Source: a virus | Virus record (IMG/VR): IMGVR_UViG_3300021389_000137 | Coordinates: 1-25,920 of that record | Length of the DNA: 25,920 bases | Reading direction: 5' to 3' (one strand) | Shown: one piece after another, positions 1 through 7,018 of the stretch | Layout: every line of letters begins with the position of its first letter | Numbering within the stretch: the stretch's first letter is position 1 | The notes under the pieces: model-generated | What the model saw: the letters and a program-made list of their open reading frames with translations, nothing else | Told to the model about the DNA's origin: nothing | Database searches by the model: none | Made by a program: the position numbers and the translations under genes

Positions 1-106
1 CGAACTTACTGAGGGCGGAAGAGGCATCTCTACCAGCTGCGATGAGTTTCTTGGCGTTGCTCACGGCTCCTGCTGCTAAAGACAGGGCGGTGAAAGGGTC
101 AATCAT
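1..106 (-). CDS. Partial phage protein of unknown function, N-terminal 35 residues only
   Basis: The ATG at 106-104 opens a reading frame that runs off the left edge. The visible part begins MIDPFTALSLAAG and continues as an Ala/Lys-rich, probably helical segment ending SSALSKF. AAAGG lies six bases upstream of the ATG and a stronger AGGAGG sits further up, so the start is well supported. It overlaps the end of the 60-residue gene by 8 nt, as is usual in this gene block. From memory, short phage proteins beginning MIDPFTAL occur near fibre or lysis genes, with no known function. Too little is visible to assign a role. Confidence 0.7.
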   Translation of the reverse strand, partial: MIDPFTALSLAAGAVSNAKKLIAAGRDASSALSKF

Positions 107-281
107 TGTTAACCTTTATCCTCCTGTGGCATGTGTAGTTTGGGGATACTGCCCAGACACGGTTGTACCAACCACCGTTCAAAGGGGCATCACAGGCGTA
201 GTAACACTTCTTGTGGAACCAGCTGCCTCTGCCATTGATGAACGAATGGGAGTACCCAACGAACACCAATGTACAGAGCAT
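99..281 (-). CDS. Small Cys-containing phage protein, 60 aa, function unknown
   Basis: The gene starts 2 nt after the stop of the upstream 87-residue gene and overlaps the next gene by 8 nt, so it fits the tightly coupled run of minus-strand genes. The protein begins with a short hydrophobic stretch (MLCTLVFVGYSH), then a CYYAC motif around residues 26-30 and a later cysteine near residue 51 in a PNYTCHRRI context. The paired cysteines suggest a small disulphide-stabilised or exported protein, but the N-terminus is a poor signal peptide. I do not recognise a family. An opposite-strand frame covers the same DNA but has no coupling to neighbours, so the minus frame is preferred. Confidence 0.6.
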   Translation of the reverse strand: MLCTLVFVGYSHSFINGRGSWFHKKCYYACDAPLNGGWYNRVWAVSPNYTCHRRIKVNND

Positions 282-283
282 GG

Positions 284-547
284 TTAATCCGCAGCCATCT
301 TCTCGACAGCACCGCGAATGTGTTGGATGTTTTCATCGATACGAGCCATGCTTACCGCTTGGCTTTGTACCATGTTCTCAACTTTCGACACTCGCTCAGA
401 GAAAGCTATAAGTTTCTCAGTGTTCTGCTGGATGTCTGCCATCATCATGCTGACTGTCCATACTATAGCAGCAGCTTGGGTCATGAGGCCGAGAAGAAGA
501 GTTGCGGGGACACTTCTGGAGATGTGCCAACCATCTTGCTCTTTCAT
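284..547 (-). CDS. Membrane-anchored coiled-coil protein, 87 aa, near a likely lysis region
   Basis: The start codon shares its A with the stop of the upstream chaperone gene (TAATG at 549-545), indicating translational coupling. Residues 1-11 are polar (MKEQDGWHISR). About residues 13-36 form one hydrophobic segment (VPATLLLGLMTQAAAIVW). The remainder has heptad spacing typical of a coiled coil (LIAFSERVSKVENMV and onward). One membrane span plus a soluble coiled coil is a recurring design of short phage proteins encoded after tail genes and before endolysins, sometimes annotated as holin- or spanin-related. No lysozyme or amidase is visible here, so a lysis role is inference only. Confidence 0.75.
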   Translation of the reverse strand: MKEQDGWHISRSVPATLLLGLMTQAAAIVWTVSMMMADIQQNTEKLIAFSERVSKVENMVQSQAVSMARIDENIQHIRGAVEKMAAD

Positions 548-963
548 TAGCTAGGCTTAGTCGGCCATGTAATGTCGTGTGGAAAGCCAGATTGCTGTGG
601 TACATCTAGTAACGCTTGGCGGTATGTGGACCATGCAGCCTGTGTATCAGCATCAAGTGCAGCCCAGCGAAGTGCATTGCCAGCAATAGCATCTACTTCT
701 GTAAGACGACCGTCCCGATCTGCACGAACCTGTGCTGCTGCGGCTGCATCTAGCTCTGCTTGTGTAGGCGGAACATATGCCGCGAAGTCATCACCGATCA
801 AAGCCATGACTGCATCGTTGTCAATGGTTGTATCAGTGTCAGCAGGGTCAAGAGTGTAAGGTATCCAGCCGTGCTGTGGGTGGTTAATCTCTACGTCCAT
901 ACGAAGGTTGTCTGCTTGAAGAGATGCCGCATTGCGGATTTGTGTAATTGTTACGGAAGACAT
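547..963 (-). CDS. Phage tail assembly chaperone-like protein (cassette 3), 138 aa
   Basis: The C-terminal part (about residues 85-138) has the layout of the Phage_tail_APC family: RADRDGRLTEVDA, then TQAAWSTYRQALLDVP, then GFPHDITWPTKP. Proteins with this WxxYRQALxDxxxxxGFPxxxxWPxKP pattern are tail-fibre assembly chaperones usually encoded right after the fibre they help fold. The N-terminal half is a separate acidic domain (TLDPADTDTTIDND). It starts 1 nt after the stop of the 106-residue tip-like gene and overlaps the next start by one base. An AAGGA ribosome site lies about nine bases before the ATG. Family assignment rests on the motif; which fibre it serves is inferred from adjacency. 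Confidence 0.8.
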   Translation of the reverse strand: MSSVTITQIRNAASLQADNLRMDVEINHPQHGWIPYTLDPADTDTTIDNDAVMALIGDDFAAYVPPTQAELDAAAAAQVRADRDGRLTEVDAIAGNALRWAALDADTQAAWSTYRQALLDVPQQSGFPHDITWPTKPS

Positions 964-964
964 A

Positions 965-1285
965 TTAGGAAATCCTTAACCAAATAGTGGTTTGATATGC
1001 AGGGTTAGTTCCTCCAGAAACGTAAGACCCCGTATAGACATAACCTGTGTTACCCATGACCTGCCATGTACCTGAAGGAGCCGAATCTCTTGCACCTGCC
1101 GCATCAAGCGGAGAATAATCCCCAGTATTTGCCCAGCGCAGACCAGAACCTGCAACCGTAGTACCCTGAACTCTTTCTATCGCTGAAGTAGTCATCAAAC
1201 AAGCATAAGTCCCAACAGCACCTGCGGTTGTATTACCAACAGTAGCACTATCAAAGTTGTCATCACCTCGTATTACACTAGCCAT
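965..1285 (-). CDS. Short tail fibre tip-like protein (cassette 3), 106 aa
   Basis: The protein ends with SGTWQVMGNTGYVY, a Gly/Thr-rich stretch and the terminal residues TTIWLRIS. The pattern SGTWxxMG followed by a C-terminal xLWLRIS-type strand is common at the extreme C-terminus of phage tail fibres. No trimeric stalk or particle-binding N-terminus is present, so it may be a tip that attaches to another fibre. Its start lies 1 nt beyond the stop of the upstream chaperone, and its own chaperone follows. It resembles the tip-like proteins of the other two pairs in position and size but not obviously in sequence. Confidence 0.7.
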   Translation of the reverse strand: MASVIRGDDNFDSATVGNTTAGAVGTYACLMTTSAIERVQGTTVAGSGLRWANTGDYSPLDAAGARDSAPSGTWQVMGNTGYVYTGSYVSGGTNPAYQTTIWLRIS

Positions 1286-1286
1286 A

Positions 1287-1646
1287 TCATTCCACCGTTA
1301 CGTTAGGGATGGGCTGGATTGCTTTGAGTTCAGCAGGAGTAGTAGCAGCGTCAATGCTTGCTAATGAAGGTGCATCACGCAAGGCTTGCTTGTCAGAGAT
1401 GATCTGTGTCGTGTCAGCACCCGTCTCAAGTGCCTTCATGTAGGCTGTGTCTAGTGCAGCCAATGGCTCAATACGAGCTTGACGTATCTTGTTACGCCAG
1501 ATGTCCTTGGCTGCTGCCATGTCTACAGAGATGACACCAGTATCAGCATTAGCTTCCCAAGCGTCACGGAATGTGCGCTCTGCTGGTACTTCATAGTCTG
1601 CGGCGTCATAAGATGTTGCGCCTATCTTGATGAAAGTTTGTGTCAT
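1287..1646 (-). CDS. Tail assembly chaperone-like protein (cassette 2), 119 aa
   Basis: Around residues 20-33 it carries VPAERTFRDAW, then a helical section (VDMAAAKDIWRNKIRQAR, LAALDTAYMKALE), then KQALRDAP and a final ATTPAELKAIQP. This order matches chaperone-like proteins that follow tail fibre genes in many phages of alphaproteobacteria (pattern known to me from family memory). GGAGT lies six bases upstream of the ATG. The ATG overlaps the stop of a 19-codon upstream frame (ATGA). The VPxxRxFRxAW motif recurs at the very C-terminus of the chaperone of pair 1, which suggests both derive from one ancestral gene. Confidence 0.75.
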   Translation of the reverse strand: MTQTFIKIGATSYDAADYEVPAERTFRDAWEANADTGVISVDMAAAKDIWRNKIRQARIEPLAALDTAYMKALETGADTTQIISDKQALRDAPSLASIDAATTPAELKAIQPIPNVTVE

Positions 1647-1702
1647 TGTGTTACTCCGTGGAAAGTGTGCGGGTCTTCAAAGATTACTCTGTAGTTGCTC
1701 AT
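1643..1702 (-). pseudogene. 19-codon remnant of the MSNYRVIFEDP chaperone gene, now a coupling mini-ORF
   Basis: The frame reads MSNYRVIFEDPHTFHGVTQ and then stops. Its first 11 residues are identical to the start of the 130-residue chaperone of pair 1, and the DNA (1671-1702) matches 2425-2456 at 31 of 32 positions. After residue 11 the two diverge completely. Its ATG overlaps the stop of the upstream tip gene (ATGA) and its TGA overlaps the next chaperone's ATG (ATGA). The simplest reading is that a full-length copy lost its middle by deletion, leaving a short frame that still links translation of its neighbours. Confidence 0.75.
1671..1702. repeat. 32-bp direct repeat, copy A
   Basis: This segment differs from 2425-2456 at only one base. 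Both copies encode the first 11 codons MSNYRVIFEDP on the minus strand and both sit immediately after a tip-like gene. It marks the boundary of the duplicated tip/chaperone pairs and provides short homology for recombination between them. Confidence 0.9.
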
Positions 1703-2067
1703 AGCGTTGTAACCACCGATACTATGTCTAGGTCACCAATTTGACCAACAGAACTAGCACCACCATTGTTGCCAGTCGTGATTTGAACTGAACTTGTGCT
1801 GGGTGTGGTACCGTCCTTAATAGCAGCACCCGCATTGGGGTGGTTAAGAAATCCGATGGCTCCAAAGACCGCAGCGTAATTAGCTCCCGACATACTGGTT
1901 GTAAAATTTACCGTATAAATACCTGTTCCACCGTCAGTAATACTACTTACATTGCCGTCAGCACGGATAGCGACAGTACCAGTGCCGTCGAAGTTCACCC
2001 AAGCCTTAGCCGTGTATTGACCAGCGCCACCTGTAGTCTGTAACGTATCAACCTTTAATGTACTCAT
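1699..2067 (-). CDS. Short tail fibre tip-like protein (cassette 2), 122 aa
   Basis: I choose the ATG at 2067, which overlaps the preceding chaperone's stop (ATGA) and has GGAGG eight bases upstream. A GTG-initiated extension to 2082 is less likely. The protein begins MSTLKVDTLQ and contains GNVSSITDGGTGIYTVNF near residues 38-55, followed by a Ser/Thr/Gly-rich beta-type C-terminus. The same GNVSSxTDGGxGIxTxNFxxSxS pattern occurs in the 142-residue tip-like protein of pair 1, so the two are homologous. Phage fibre C-terminal modules of this kind bind host surface sugars or proteins. Here the module stands alone as a separate polypeptide. Confidence 0.75.
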   Translation of the reverse strand: MSTLKVDTLQTTGGAGQYTAKAWVNFDGTGTVAIRADGNVSSITDGGTGIYTVNFTTSMSGANYAAVFGAIGFLNHPNAGAAIKDGTTPSTSSVQITTGNNGGASSVGQIGDLDIVSVVTTL

Positions 2068-2456
2068 GCTGCTAACCTCCACGCATTACGGAACTGTCTG
2101 TCAGACGGTACATCTGCTGTCTTAACAATCTTAAACATTGGTCTGTTGTACTCCACCGACCAGATATGACGAGGGATGTCTTTCATGATGAGATACTCAA
2201 TAGCTTCTTCTTCTGTGAGAGGCCCAATACGGGGTGCTGTCCACTGTGCTGCATGTTTCTCTGGGTCATGCTTGAAGGTGTCGTGGCGACCCTCAGCCAT
2301 GGCTTGTTGCTCATCATCTTGCAAAGCCCAGTAAACTGAGATGGGTGGCAGTAGCCCAGCCTTGGCTTCTTCAAGCCAGTTGTCACTAGGGACAAGCACC
2401 ATTGCGGGTTGCTCTGGTTGCTCTGGGTCTTCAAAGATTACTCTGTAATTGCTCAT
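2064..2456 (-). CDS. Tail assembly chaperone-like protein (cassette 1), 130 aa
   Basis: It begins MSNYRVIFEDP, has a Pro/Gln-rich linker (EQPEQPAM), a middle domain with EEEAIEYLIMKDIP, and ends with DVPSDRQFRNAWRLAA. The VPxDRxFRxAW motif is a hallmark of chaperone-like proteins encoded after fibre genes. Here the protein stops directly after the motif, whereas the pair 2 chaperone continues for some 85 more residues. Its ATG shares a base with the upstream stop (TAATG at 2458-2454). Its last codons contain the GGAGG ribosome site of the next gene. It may be a naturally short or C-terminally truncated member. Confidence 0.75.
   Translation of the reverse strand: MSNYRVIFEDPEQPEQPAMVLVPSDNWLEEAKAGLLPPISVYWALQDDEQQAMAEGRHDTFKHDPEKHAAQWTAPRIGPLTEEEAIEYLIMKDIPRHIWSVEYNRPMFKIVKTADVPSDRQFRNAWRLAA
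2425..2456. repeat. 32-bp direct repeat, copy B
   Basis: Copy B of the near-identical repeat also found at 1671-1702. It forms the 5' end of the intact 130-residue chaperone gene. The two copies are about 754 bp apart, which is close to the length of one tip-plus-chaperone pair. Confidence 0.9.
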
Positions 2457-2884
2457 TAAAGTACAACCGTAATGGAGTTATACACAGAGTCATATCGAGA
2501 ATTACCATAATACACTGTCGCCGTTTGTACAGAACTAGTTGTCTTTCCAGTGTAGACTCCCATCGTGCGATAAGGGTCATTAGAAGCTGCCCCCGCGGCT
2601 ACACCTAGAGAGTAAGTAGACGCACTTAAACTGTTGCTAAAGTTAGCAGTAGTTATGCCTACACCCCCGTCCGTTAAAGAGCTTACATTGCCACTGTTGT
2701 AAAGGGTATGAGTGCCAACTTGAGTCCAGTTACCCCAAGCCACGATTGAACCCGCACCACCTAAACTACCAAGGTCTACATCTTGGTCAGGTAGTGTAAT
2801 AGTCCGTGCTGAGTTAGTATTGGGCGCTGTGAGTGTAACACTACCCGATCCGCTGGAATTACCCTGTAGTTTAATAGTAGCCAT
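2456..2884 (-). CDS. Short tail fibre tip-like protein (cassette 1), 142 aa
   Basis: The ATG follows the stop of the giant fibre gene with no gap (TAA then ATG). Residues 1-40 contain LQGNSSGSGSVTLTAPNT and RTITLPDQ, a strand-rich pattern common in T4-like and cyanophage fibres. The second half carries GNVSSLTDGGVGITTANF, shared with the pair 2 tip protein, and ends in NSITVVL. It lacks a particle-attachment domain. The likely role is a receptor-binding tip or cap acting with the adjacent collagen-like fibre. That partnership is inferred from adjacency. Confidence 0.75.
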   Translation of the reverse strand: MATIKLQGNSSGSGSVTLTAPNTNSARTITLPDQDVDLGSLGGAGSIVAWGNWTQVGTHTLYNSGNVSSLTDGGVGITTANFSNSLSASTYSLGVAAGAASNDPYRTMGVYTGKTTSSVQTATVYYGNSRYDSVYNSITVVL

Positions 2885-5800
2885 TTAGATCACCGTCCAT
2901 GTTTCGCCAGCACCGACTGTTACAGTCACACCGGAGTTAATCGTGATAGGGCCAGCACTCATTGCGTTCTTGCCATTTGTGATTGTGTAGCTGGAAGTTA
3001 CAGCCTGTCCGTTTTCCCAGAAGATGTCATTAGTAGCACTTGCGGAAATACCTGTTAGGCTTGAACCGTTACCGTGGAAGCTAGGCGCATGGATAGGTTC
3101 AGCAGAAGTAATCTGTGAGTCATTTATCTCAAAGCGTTCAGTACCGCCTGTAACAACACGCCATTGGTTGCCTGAGTGAAACTGCATGTAGGTATCAGTG
3201 TCAGCGGTTGAGGTTATTTTATCATCTACAGTGATATTCTCAACATCAAGAATAGAGTTGTTACCAAGGCTTACGTTACCTGTAAAAGTACCACCGCCAA
3301 ATGGGTTGCCAGATGGACCTGTAGCACCTGTAGCACCTGTAGCACCCGCAGGACCTGTAGGACCTTGAGGACCAGCCGAACCAGTAGCACCTGTGTTACC
3401 AGTATCACCTTGCAGACCCTGAGAACCTTGAGGACCTGTTGCACCCTGTGGGCCTGTAGGACCTTCGTCACCTTCTGGTCCCTGAATGCCTTGAGGTCCT
3501 GTAGAACCCGTAGCTCCGGTGTCACCCGTTGGGCCTTGCGCCCCTGTTGCACCCTGTGGGCCTGTAGCGCCATCATTGCCATCTGCACCAGCTGGACCTG
3601 TAGCCCCTGTGTTGCCAATTGGGCCTTGAGGACCCGTAGCCCCTGTGTTGCCAATTGGACCTTGTGGACCTGTGGCTCCTTGTGGACCTGTGGCTCCTTG
3701 TGGACCTGTGGCTCCGTCTGCTCCGTCTGCTCCTTGAATACCTTGAGGACCCTGTGGGCCTGTAGCGCCAGTAGGACCATCAGCACCATCAGCTCCGTCC
3801 GTTCCGTTAGTACCGTCTGCACCATCTGCACCTGCCGGACCCTGTATGCCTTGGATGCCTTGGATGCCTTGCGCCCCGTCATTACCATCTGCCCCGTCAG
3901 CACCAGCTGGTCCTTGTGGGCCTGTCGGTCCTGTCGGTCCAGCTACAGTACTATCTGCTCCGTCTGCACCGTCTGCACCAGCTGGTCCTTGTGGGCCTGT
4001 GTTACCGATGGGACCCTGTGGGCCTGTAGCACCTGTTGGACCATCATCGCCTTGAGGTCCTTGAGGACCTGTATTGCCTATATTACCCTGTGGGCCTGTA
4101 GGGCCTGTATTGCCGGTAGGACCTTGAGGACCTGTAGCACCTGTAGCACCGTCATCTCCTACGGGACCTTGTGGACCTGTAGCACCTGCAACACCCTGTG
4201 GCCCTTGGACACCATCATCACCCTGTGGTCCCTGTGTACCTTGAGAACCTTGAGGGCCTGTATTTCCAATGGGACCTTGTGGGCCTGTAGGTCCTGTAGG
4301 TCCTGTATCACCTATACCTTGGGGTCCTGTCGGTCCTGTAGCACCCGTAGGTCCTGTATTTCCAATTGGGCCTTGGATACCTTGGGGACCTTGATCGCCT
4401 TGGACACCATCATCACCTTGAGGACCTGTAGGTCCTGTATTTCCGGTCAAACCTTGTGGACCTTGTGGGCCTGTATCACCTTGTGGTCCCTCTGGGCCTT
4501 GAGCGCCAGTCGAGCCTGTATTGCCGATAGGACCTTGTGGTCCTGTAGAACCAGTAGCACCTGTAGCACCTGTAGCACCATCGTCACCCGCAACACCTTG
4601 AGGACCTGTAGGTCCTGTGTTGCCGATAGGACCTTGAGGTCCTGTTGGTCCTGTATCACCTACGTCACCTTGGGGTCCTGTTGGACCCTGTGCGCCTATA
4701 GGAATACCAAATGAAAAAGCGCCTGTTCCATTAGTCGCTGTTACAGACGCCGTAGCTGAGGCCCCAGCGGCCAAAGTAGTAGCTGTTGCAGTTGCATCGA
4801 TAATTACATCTATCGCTTCCGCAGCATCTCGCGCAGCTTCAGCAGCAGCCTGTGCTGTTTCGGCATTAGTCTCAGCCGTTTCAGCATTAGTCTCAGAAGT
4901 TTCAGCAGCGGCCTGCGCAGCAAGTGCAGCGTCTTTGGCAGCCTCAGATGCAGTGGCGGTGGAAGCACTAGCAGTTGCAGATGCAGCAGCTTCTCCAGCT
5001 TTAGTCGTCGCTATGCCAGCTTGCGTTGTGGCTGTCGCGGCGCTTGTGGAAGCATTAGTCTCACTTGCAGCCGCATTTGCCTCACTGGTCGCCGCAGCGG
5101 CTTCTGAAGTCGAGGCTGCGTCCCTAGCAGCTTCACTAGCAGCTTGTGCAGTTTGACTAGCAGTCTTCGCGGTTTCTGAAGCAACCTGTGCGGCCACACT
5201 AGCAATGCGAGAAGTTTCACTAGCTGTCTCGCTGGTTGCAGCATTACCTTCGCTGGTTGCGCTATTGGCTTCACTGGTTGCCGCAGCGTTTTGACTCGCT
5301 AGAGAAGCAGCGGCACTAGCAGCACTCTCTGCCGCTTTAGTCGTAGAGATGCCAGCTTGAGTTGTTGCCACACCTTGCGAGGCTGCGGCATTGGTTTCGC
5401 TAGTTAAAGCATTAGATGCGCTCGTAGATGCAGCAGATTCACTAGCAGCCGCGTTGGTCTCAGACGTATCAGCATTGGTCTCAGCAGTTTCCGCAGCGGC
5501 CTGCGCAGCAACGCTGGCTATACGAGAGGTTTCACTTGCTGTGGCGCTGTTAGAGGCATTTGACTCACTGGTTGAGGCGTTGGCCTCGCTGGTTGCCGCA
5601 GCGTTTTCACTGGCTAGAGCAGCAGAGGCACTAGCAGCACTTTCAGCAGCTTTGGTTGTAGAGATGCCAGCCTGTGTTGTTGCCACGCCTTCTGAGGCTG
5701 CGGCGTTGGTTTCGTTAGTTGAAGCATTAGATGCGCTTGTAGAAGCAACAGATGCACTAGCAGCAGCGTTAGCCTCAGCAGCTTCAGCAGCAACCTTAGC

Positions 5801-6391
5801 CACACCAGCGGCCACGTTAGACGCTTCCGATGCAGCAGAGCTGGTTGCACTATTGGATGCCTCTGTGACAGCTGTGGAGGCGCTAGTGGCCGCAGCATTC
5901 TTGGAGGATAAAGCAGCGGCTGCACTGGCGGCAGCATTGGTCTCTGCTGTTTCCGCAGCAACCTCTGCGGCTCCAGAAGCTACCTCAGATACACTGGCTG
6001 CGTCACGGGCAGTCTCTGCTGCGGTCTTGGCTGTTTCTGCGGCGACCTCAGCGGCCTCAGATGCAACTCTGGATGCCTGTGAGGCTGCGGCAGAGGTGTT
6101 GCTGGCTGCGGCACTAGCTGCGCTCTCAGAAGCCTTTGTGGTGGCTGTGGTTACAGAGGCTGATACAGAAGCAGCTGAGTTTGCAGAGGCAGCAGCAGAG
6201 GCAGCAGCAGCAGCTTCAGAGGCAGCAGCAGCAGCTTCAGAGAGGGCCGCTGCGTTCTTACTGTCCTCAATTGCACTGATATTGTTGGGCACCACAGGGT
6301 TAAGAAGTGGAGAGTTTTCTGGGGCAACTGGGTCAACATTAGGATTGTCAGCTGTGACACCAGTGCTGCTATAAAAGGAAGATTTAGCCAT
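2885..6391 (-). CDS. Collagen-like tail fibre with Ala-rich repeat stalk, 1168 aa
   Basis: The protein has four visible parts. Residues 1-35 form a non-repetitive N-terminus ([17 protein letters not shown]) that would attach to the particle. About residues 40-550 are Ala/Ser/Glu/Thr-rich with repeated ETNAAAS and [15 protein letters not shown] blocks, recalling lambda side-tail-fibre stalks and likely to be helical coiled coil. About residues 567-1030 are uninterrupted Gly-X-Y triplets ([15 protein letters not shown]), a collagen-like triple helix. Residues 1035-1168 form a globular tip with [13 protein letters not shown] and a terminal [18 protein letters not shown] pattern typical of phage fibre ends. 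It directly follows the head-tail adaptor gene. A GAGGT ribosome site precedes the ATG. No self-cleaving chaperone domain is seen. Confidence 0.9.
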   Translation of the reverse strand: MAKSSFYSSTGVTADNPNVDPVAPENSPLLNPVVPNNISAIEDSKNAAALSEAAAAASEAAAAASAAASANSAASVSASVTTATTKASESAASAAASNTSAAASQASRVASEAAEVAAETAKTAAETARDAASVSEVASGAAEVAAETAETNAAASAAAALSSKNAAATSASTAVTEASNSATSSAASEASNVAAGVAKVAAEAAEANAAASASVASTSASNASTNETNAAASEGVATTQAGISTTKAAESAASASAALASENAAATSEANASTSESNASNSATASETSRIASVAAQAAAETAETNADTSETNAAASESAASTSASNALTSETNAAASQGVATTQAGISTTKAAESAASAAASLASQNAAATSEANSATSEGNAATSETASETSRIASVAAQVASETAKTASQTAQAASEAARDAASTSEAAAATSEANAAASETNASTSAATATTQAGIATTKAGEAAASATASASTATASEAAKDAALAAQAAAETSETNAETAETNAETAQAAAEAARDAAEAIDVIIDATATATTLAAGASATASVTATNGTGAFSFGIPIGAQGPTGPQGDVGDTGPTGPQGPIGNTGPTGPQGVAGDDGATGATGATGSTGPQGPIGNTGSTGAQGPEGPQGDTGPQGPQGLTGNTGPTGPQGDDGVQGDQGPQGIQGPIGNTGPTGATGPTGPQGIGDTGPTGPTGPQGPIGNTGPQGSQGTQGPQGDDGVQGPQGVAGATGPQGPVGDDGATGATGPQGPTGNTGPTGPQGNIGNTGPQGPQGDDGPTGATGPQGPIGNTGPQGPAGADGADGADSTVAGPTGPTGPQGPAGADGADGNDGAQGIQGIQGIQGPAGADGADGTNGTDGADGADGPTGATGPQGPQGIQGADGADGATGPQGATGPQGATGPQGPIGNTGATGPQGPIGNTGATGPAGADGNDGATGPQGATGAQGPTGDTGATGSTGPQGIQGPEGDEGPTGPQGATGPQGSQGLQGDTGNTGATGSAGPQGPTGPAGATGATGATGPSGNPFGGGTFTGNVSLGNNSILDVENITVDDKITSTADTDTYMQFHSGNQWRVVTGGTERFEINDSQITSAEPIHAPSFHGNGSSLTGISASATNDIFWENGQAVTSSYTITNGKNAMSAGPITINSGVTVTVGAGETWTVI
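3310..4690. repeat. Collagen-coding repetitive DNA (Gly-X-Y codons)
   Basis: On the plus strand the region is built from variants of ggacctgta, ggtcct and gggcct, in a 9-base rhythm. This is the reverse complement of GPT, GPQ, GAT and GNT codon triplets. Several larger blocks recur, for example the segments encoding [16 protein letters not shown]. Such DNA expands and contracts easily by slippage or recombination, so stalk length may vary between relatives. The triplet register stays intact along the whole stretch. Confidence 0.9.
4860..6130. repeat. Imperfect ~105-112-residue repeats in the Ala-rich fibre stalk
   Basis: The block encoding [17 protein letters not shown] appears around 5630-5690 and again around 5320-5375, exactly 315 bases (105 codons) apart judged by the gagatgcc anchor at 5661 and 5346. 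A third, more diverged version ([17 protein letters not shown]) lies 336 bases further on, near 5010. Each unit also carries [17 protein letters not shown] and [11 protein letters not shown]-type segments. A fourth, weaker version may lie near 6120. The pattern points to tandem duplication of a stalk segment. Confidence 0.8.
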
Positions 6392-6399
6392 GGGGCACC

Positions 6400-7014
6400 T
6401 CAGTCTGTGTAAGTAGAAGTGGGGCGCATGACTTGGGCCATGCCAGAGGTCTCAGCGGAGTTTGCTTGGTCCTGTAGCTCAAGGAGAAACTGTCCTGACT
6501 TTGCGTCAAACAGGGGACCACGCTCATCAAGGAAGTAATCAGAGGCATAGCTTAGGGCAGTGTAAGTCAGTAGGTCTGAGGCAATGTTAGTTATTACATT
6601 TGTGCTAACGTCAGACGTAAGTGCATCGAACTCGCCATAGTAGTTAAGGTAGATGATGCCAGACGTTGGATTAGGGGAGACCTTGATAACCTCACGCTCA
6701 CGACTGAAGTATTGGGGACTGCCAGAAGCACCAGTCTTTTGCGCTGCGGCCATCTCATTCAAAGGTAGACGCAAAAGGGAAACACCATCATACTGTAGAT
6801 CAATGATCTCTAGCAGATTGGAGGGCATGACAACCTGTGTCAAAGGTGTTCCAGAGGTGACTGAGTAAGCCTGCTGCTTCTCCATGGATGGAATACGCAG
6901 TACACGTTGGATGCGAGTGAGGGCCTGGTCAATGAAGGTATCGGCCAAAGCATCAGTGCAGTCGCTGCGGTTTAGTAGAGCAATAAAGTGCGCTCGGATT
7001 TGGCCTTTGTTCAT
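6400..7014 (-). CDS. Head-tail adaptor (SU10-like adaptor family), 204 aa
   Basis: The N-terminal segment contains [20 protein letters not shown] (residues about 28-47), a signature I associate with the adaptor/connector family of SU10-like podoviruses, which docks under the portal ring. The remainder is mixed helix and strand ([40 protein letters not shown]) and a helical C-terminus ([17 protein letters not shown]). The position after the capsid gene and before the fibre fits such a role. AGGA lies nine bases before the ATG and the preceding stop is 4 nt away. Length is normal for a small adaptor of this type. Confidence 0.75.
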   Translation of the reverse strand: MNKGQIRAHFIALLNRSDCTDALADTFIDQALTRIQRVLRIPSMEKQQAYSVTSGTPLTQVVMPSNLLEIIDLQYDGVSLLRLPLNEMAAAQKTGASGSPQYFSREREVIKVSPNPTSGIIYLNYYGEFDALTSDVSTNVITNIASDLLTYTALSYASDYFLDERGPLFDAKSGQFLLELQDQANSAETSGMAQVMRPTSTYTD

Positions 7015-7018
7015 TCTG

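Noticed and set aside
3271-3903. Minus-strand 210-codon frame inside the collagen region
   Set aside because: A frame-shifted reading of the repeat codons with repetitive Lys/Val/Gln/Leu content; the collagen frame explains the DNA fully.
3310-4690. Short regular repeats that might recall a CRISPR array
   Set aside because: The period is 9 bases and follows Gly-X-Y codons. There are no constant repeats with unique spacers of 25-40 bases.
3365-4714. Long plus-strand open frame (449 codons) opposite the collagen-like region
   Set aside because: It results from the reverse complement of Gly-X-Y codons, which rarely gives stops. The product is a low-complexity Cys/Thr/Arg/Leu string with no ribosome site and no neighbours on that strand.
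5391-6374. Plus-strand open frame (327 codons) opposite the Ala-rich stalk
   Set aside because: It mirrors alanine codons of the fibre (giving Ala/Val/Ser-rich text). No other gene lies on this strand.
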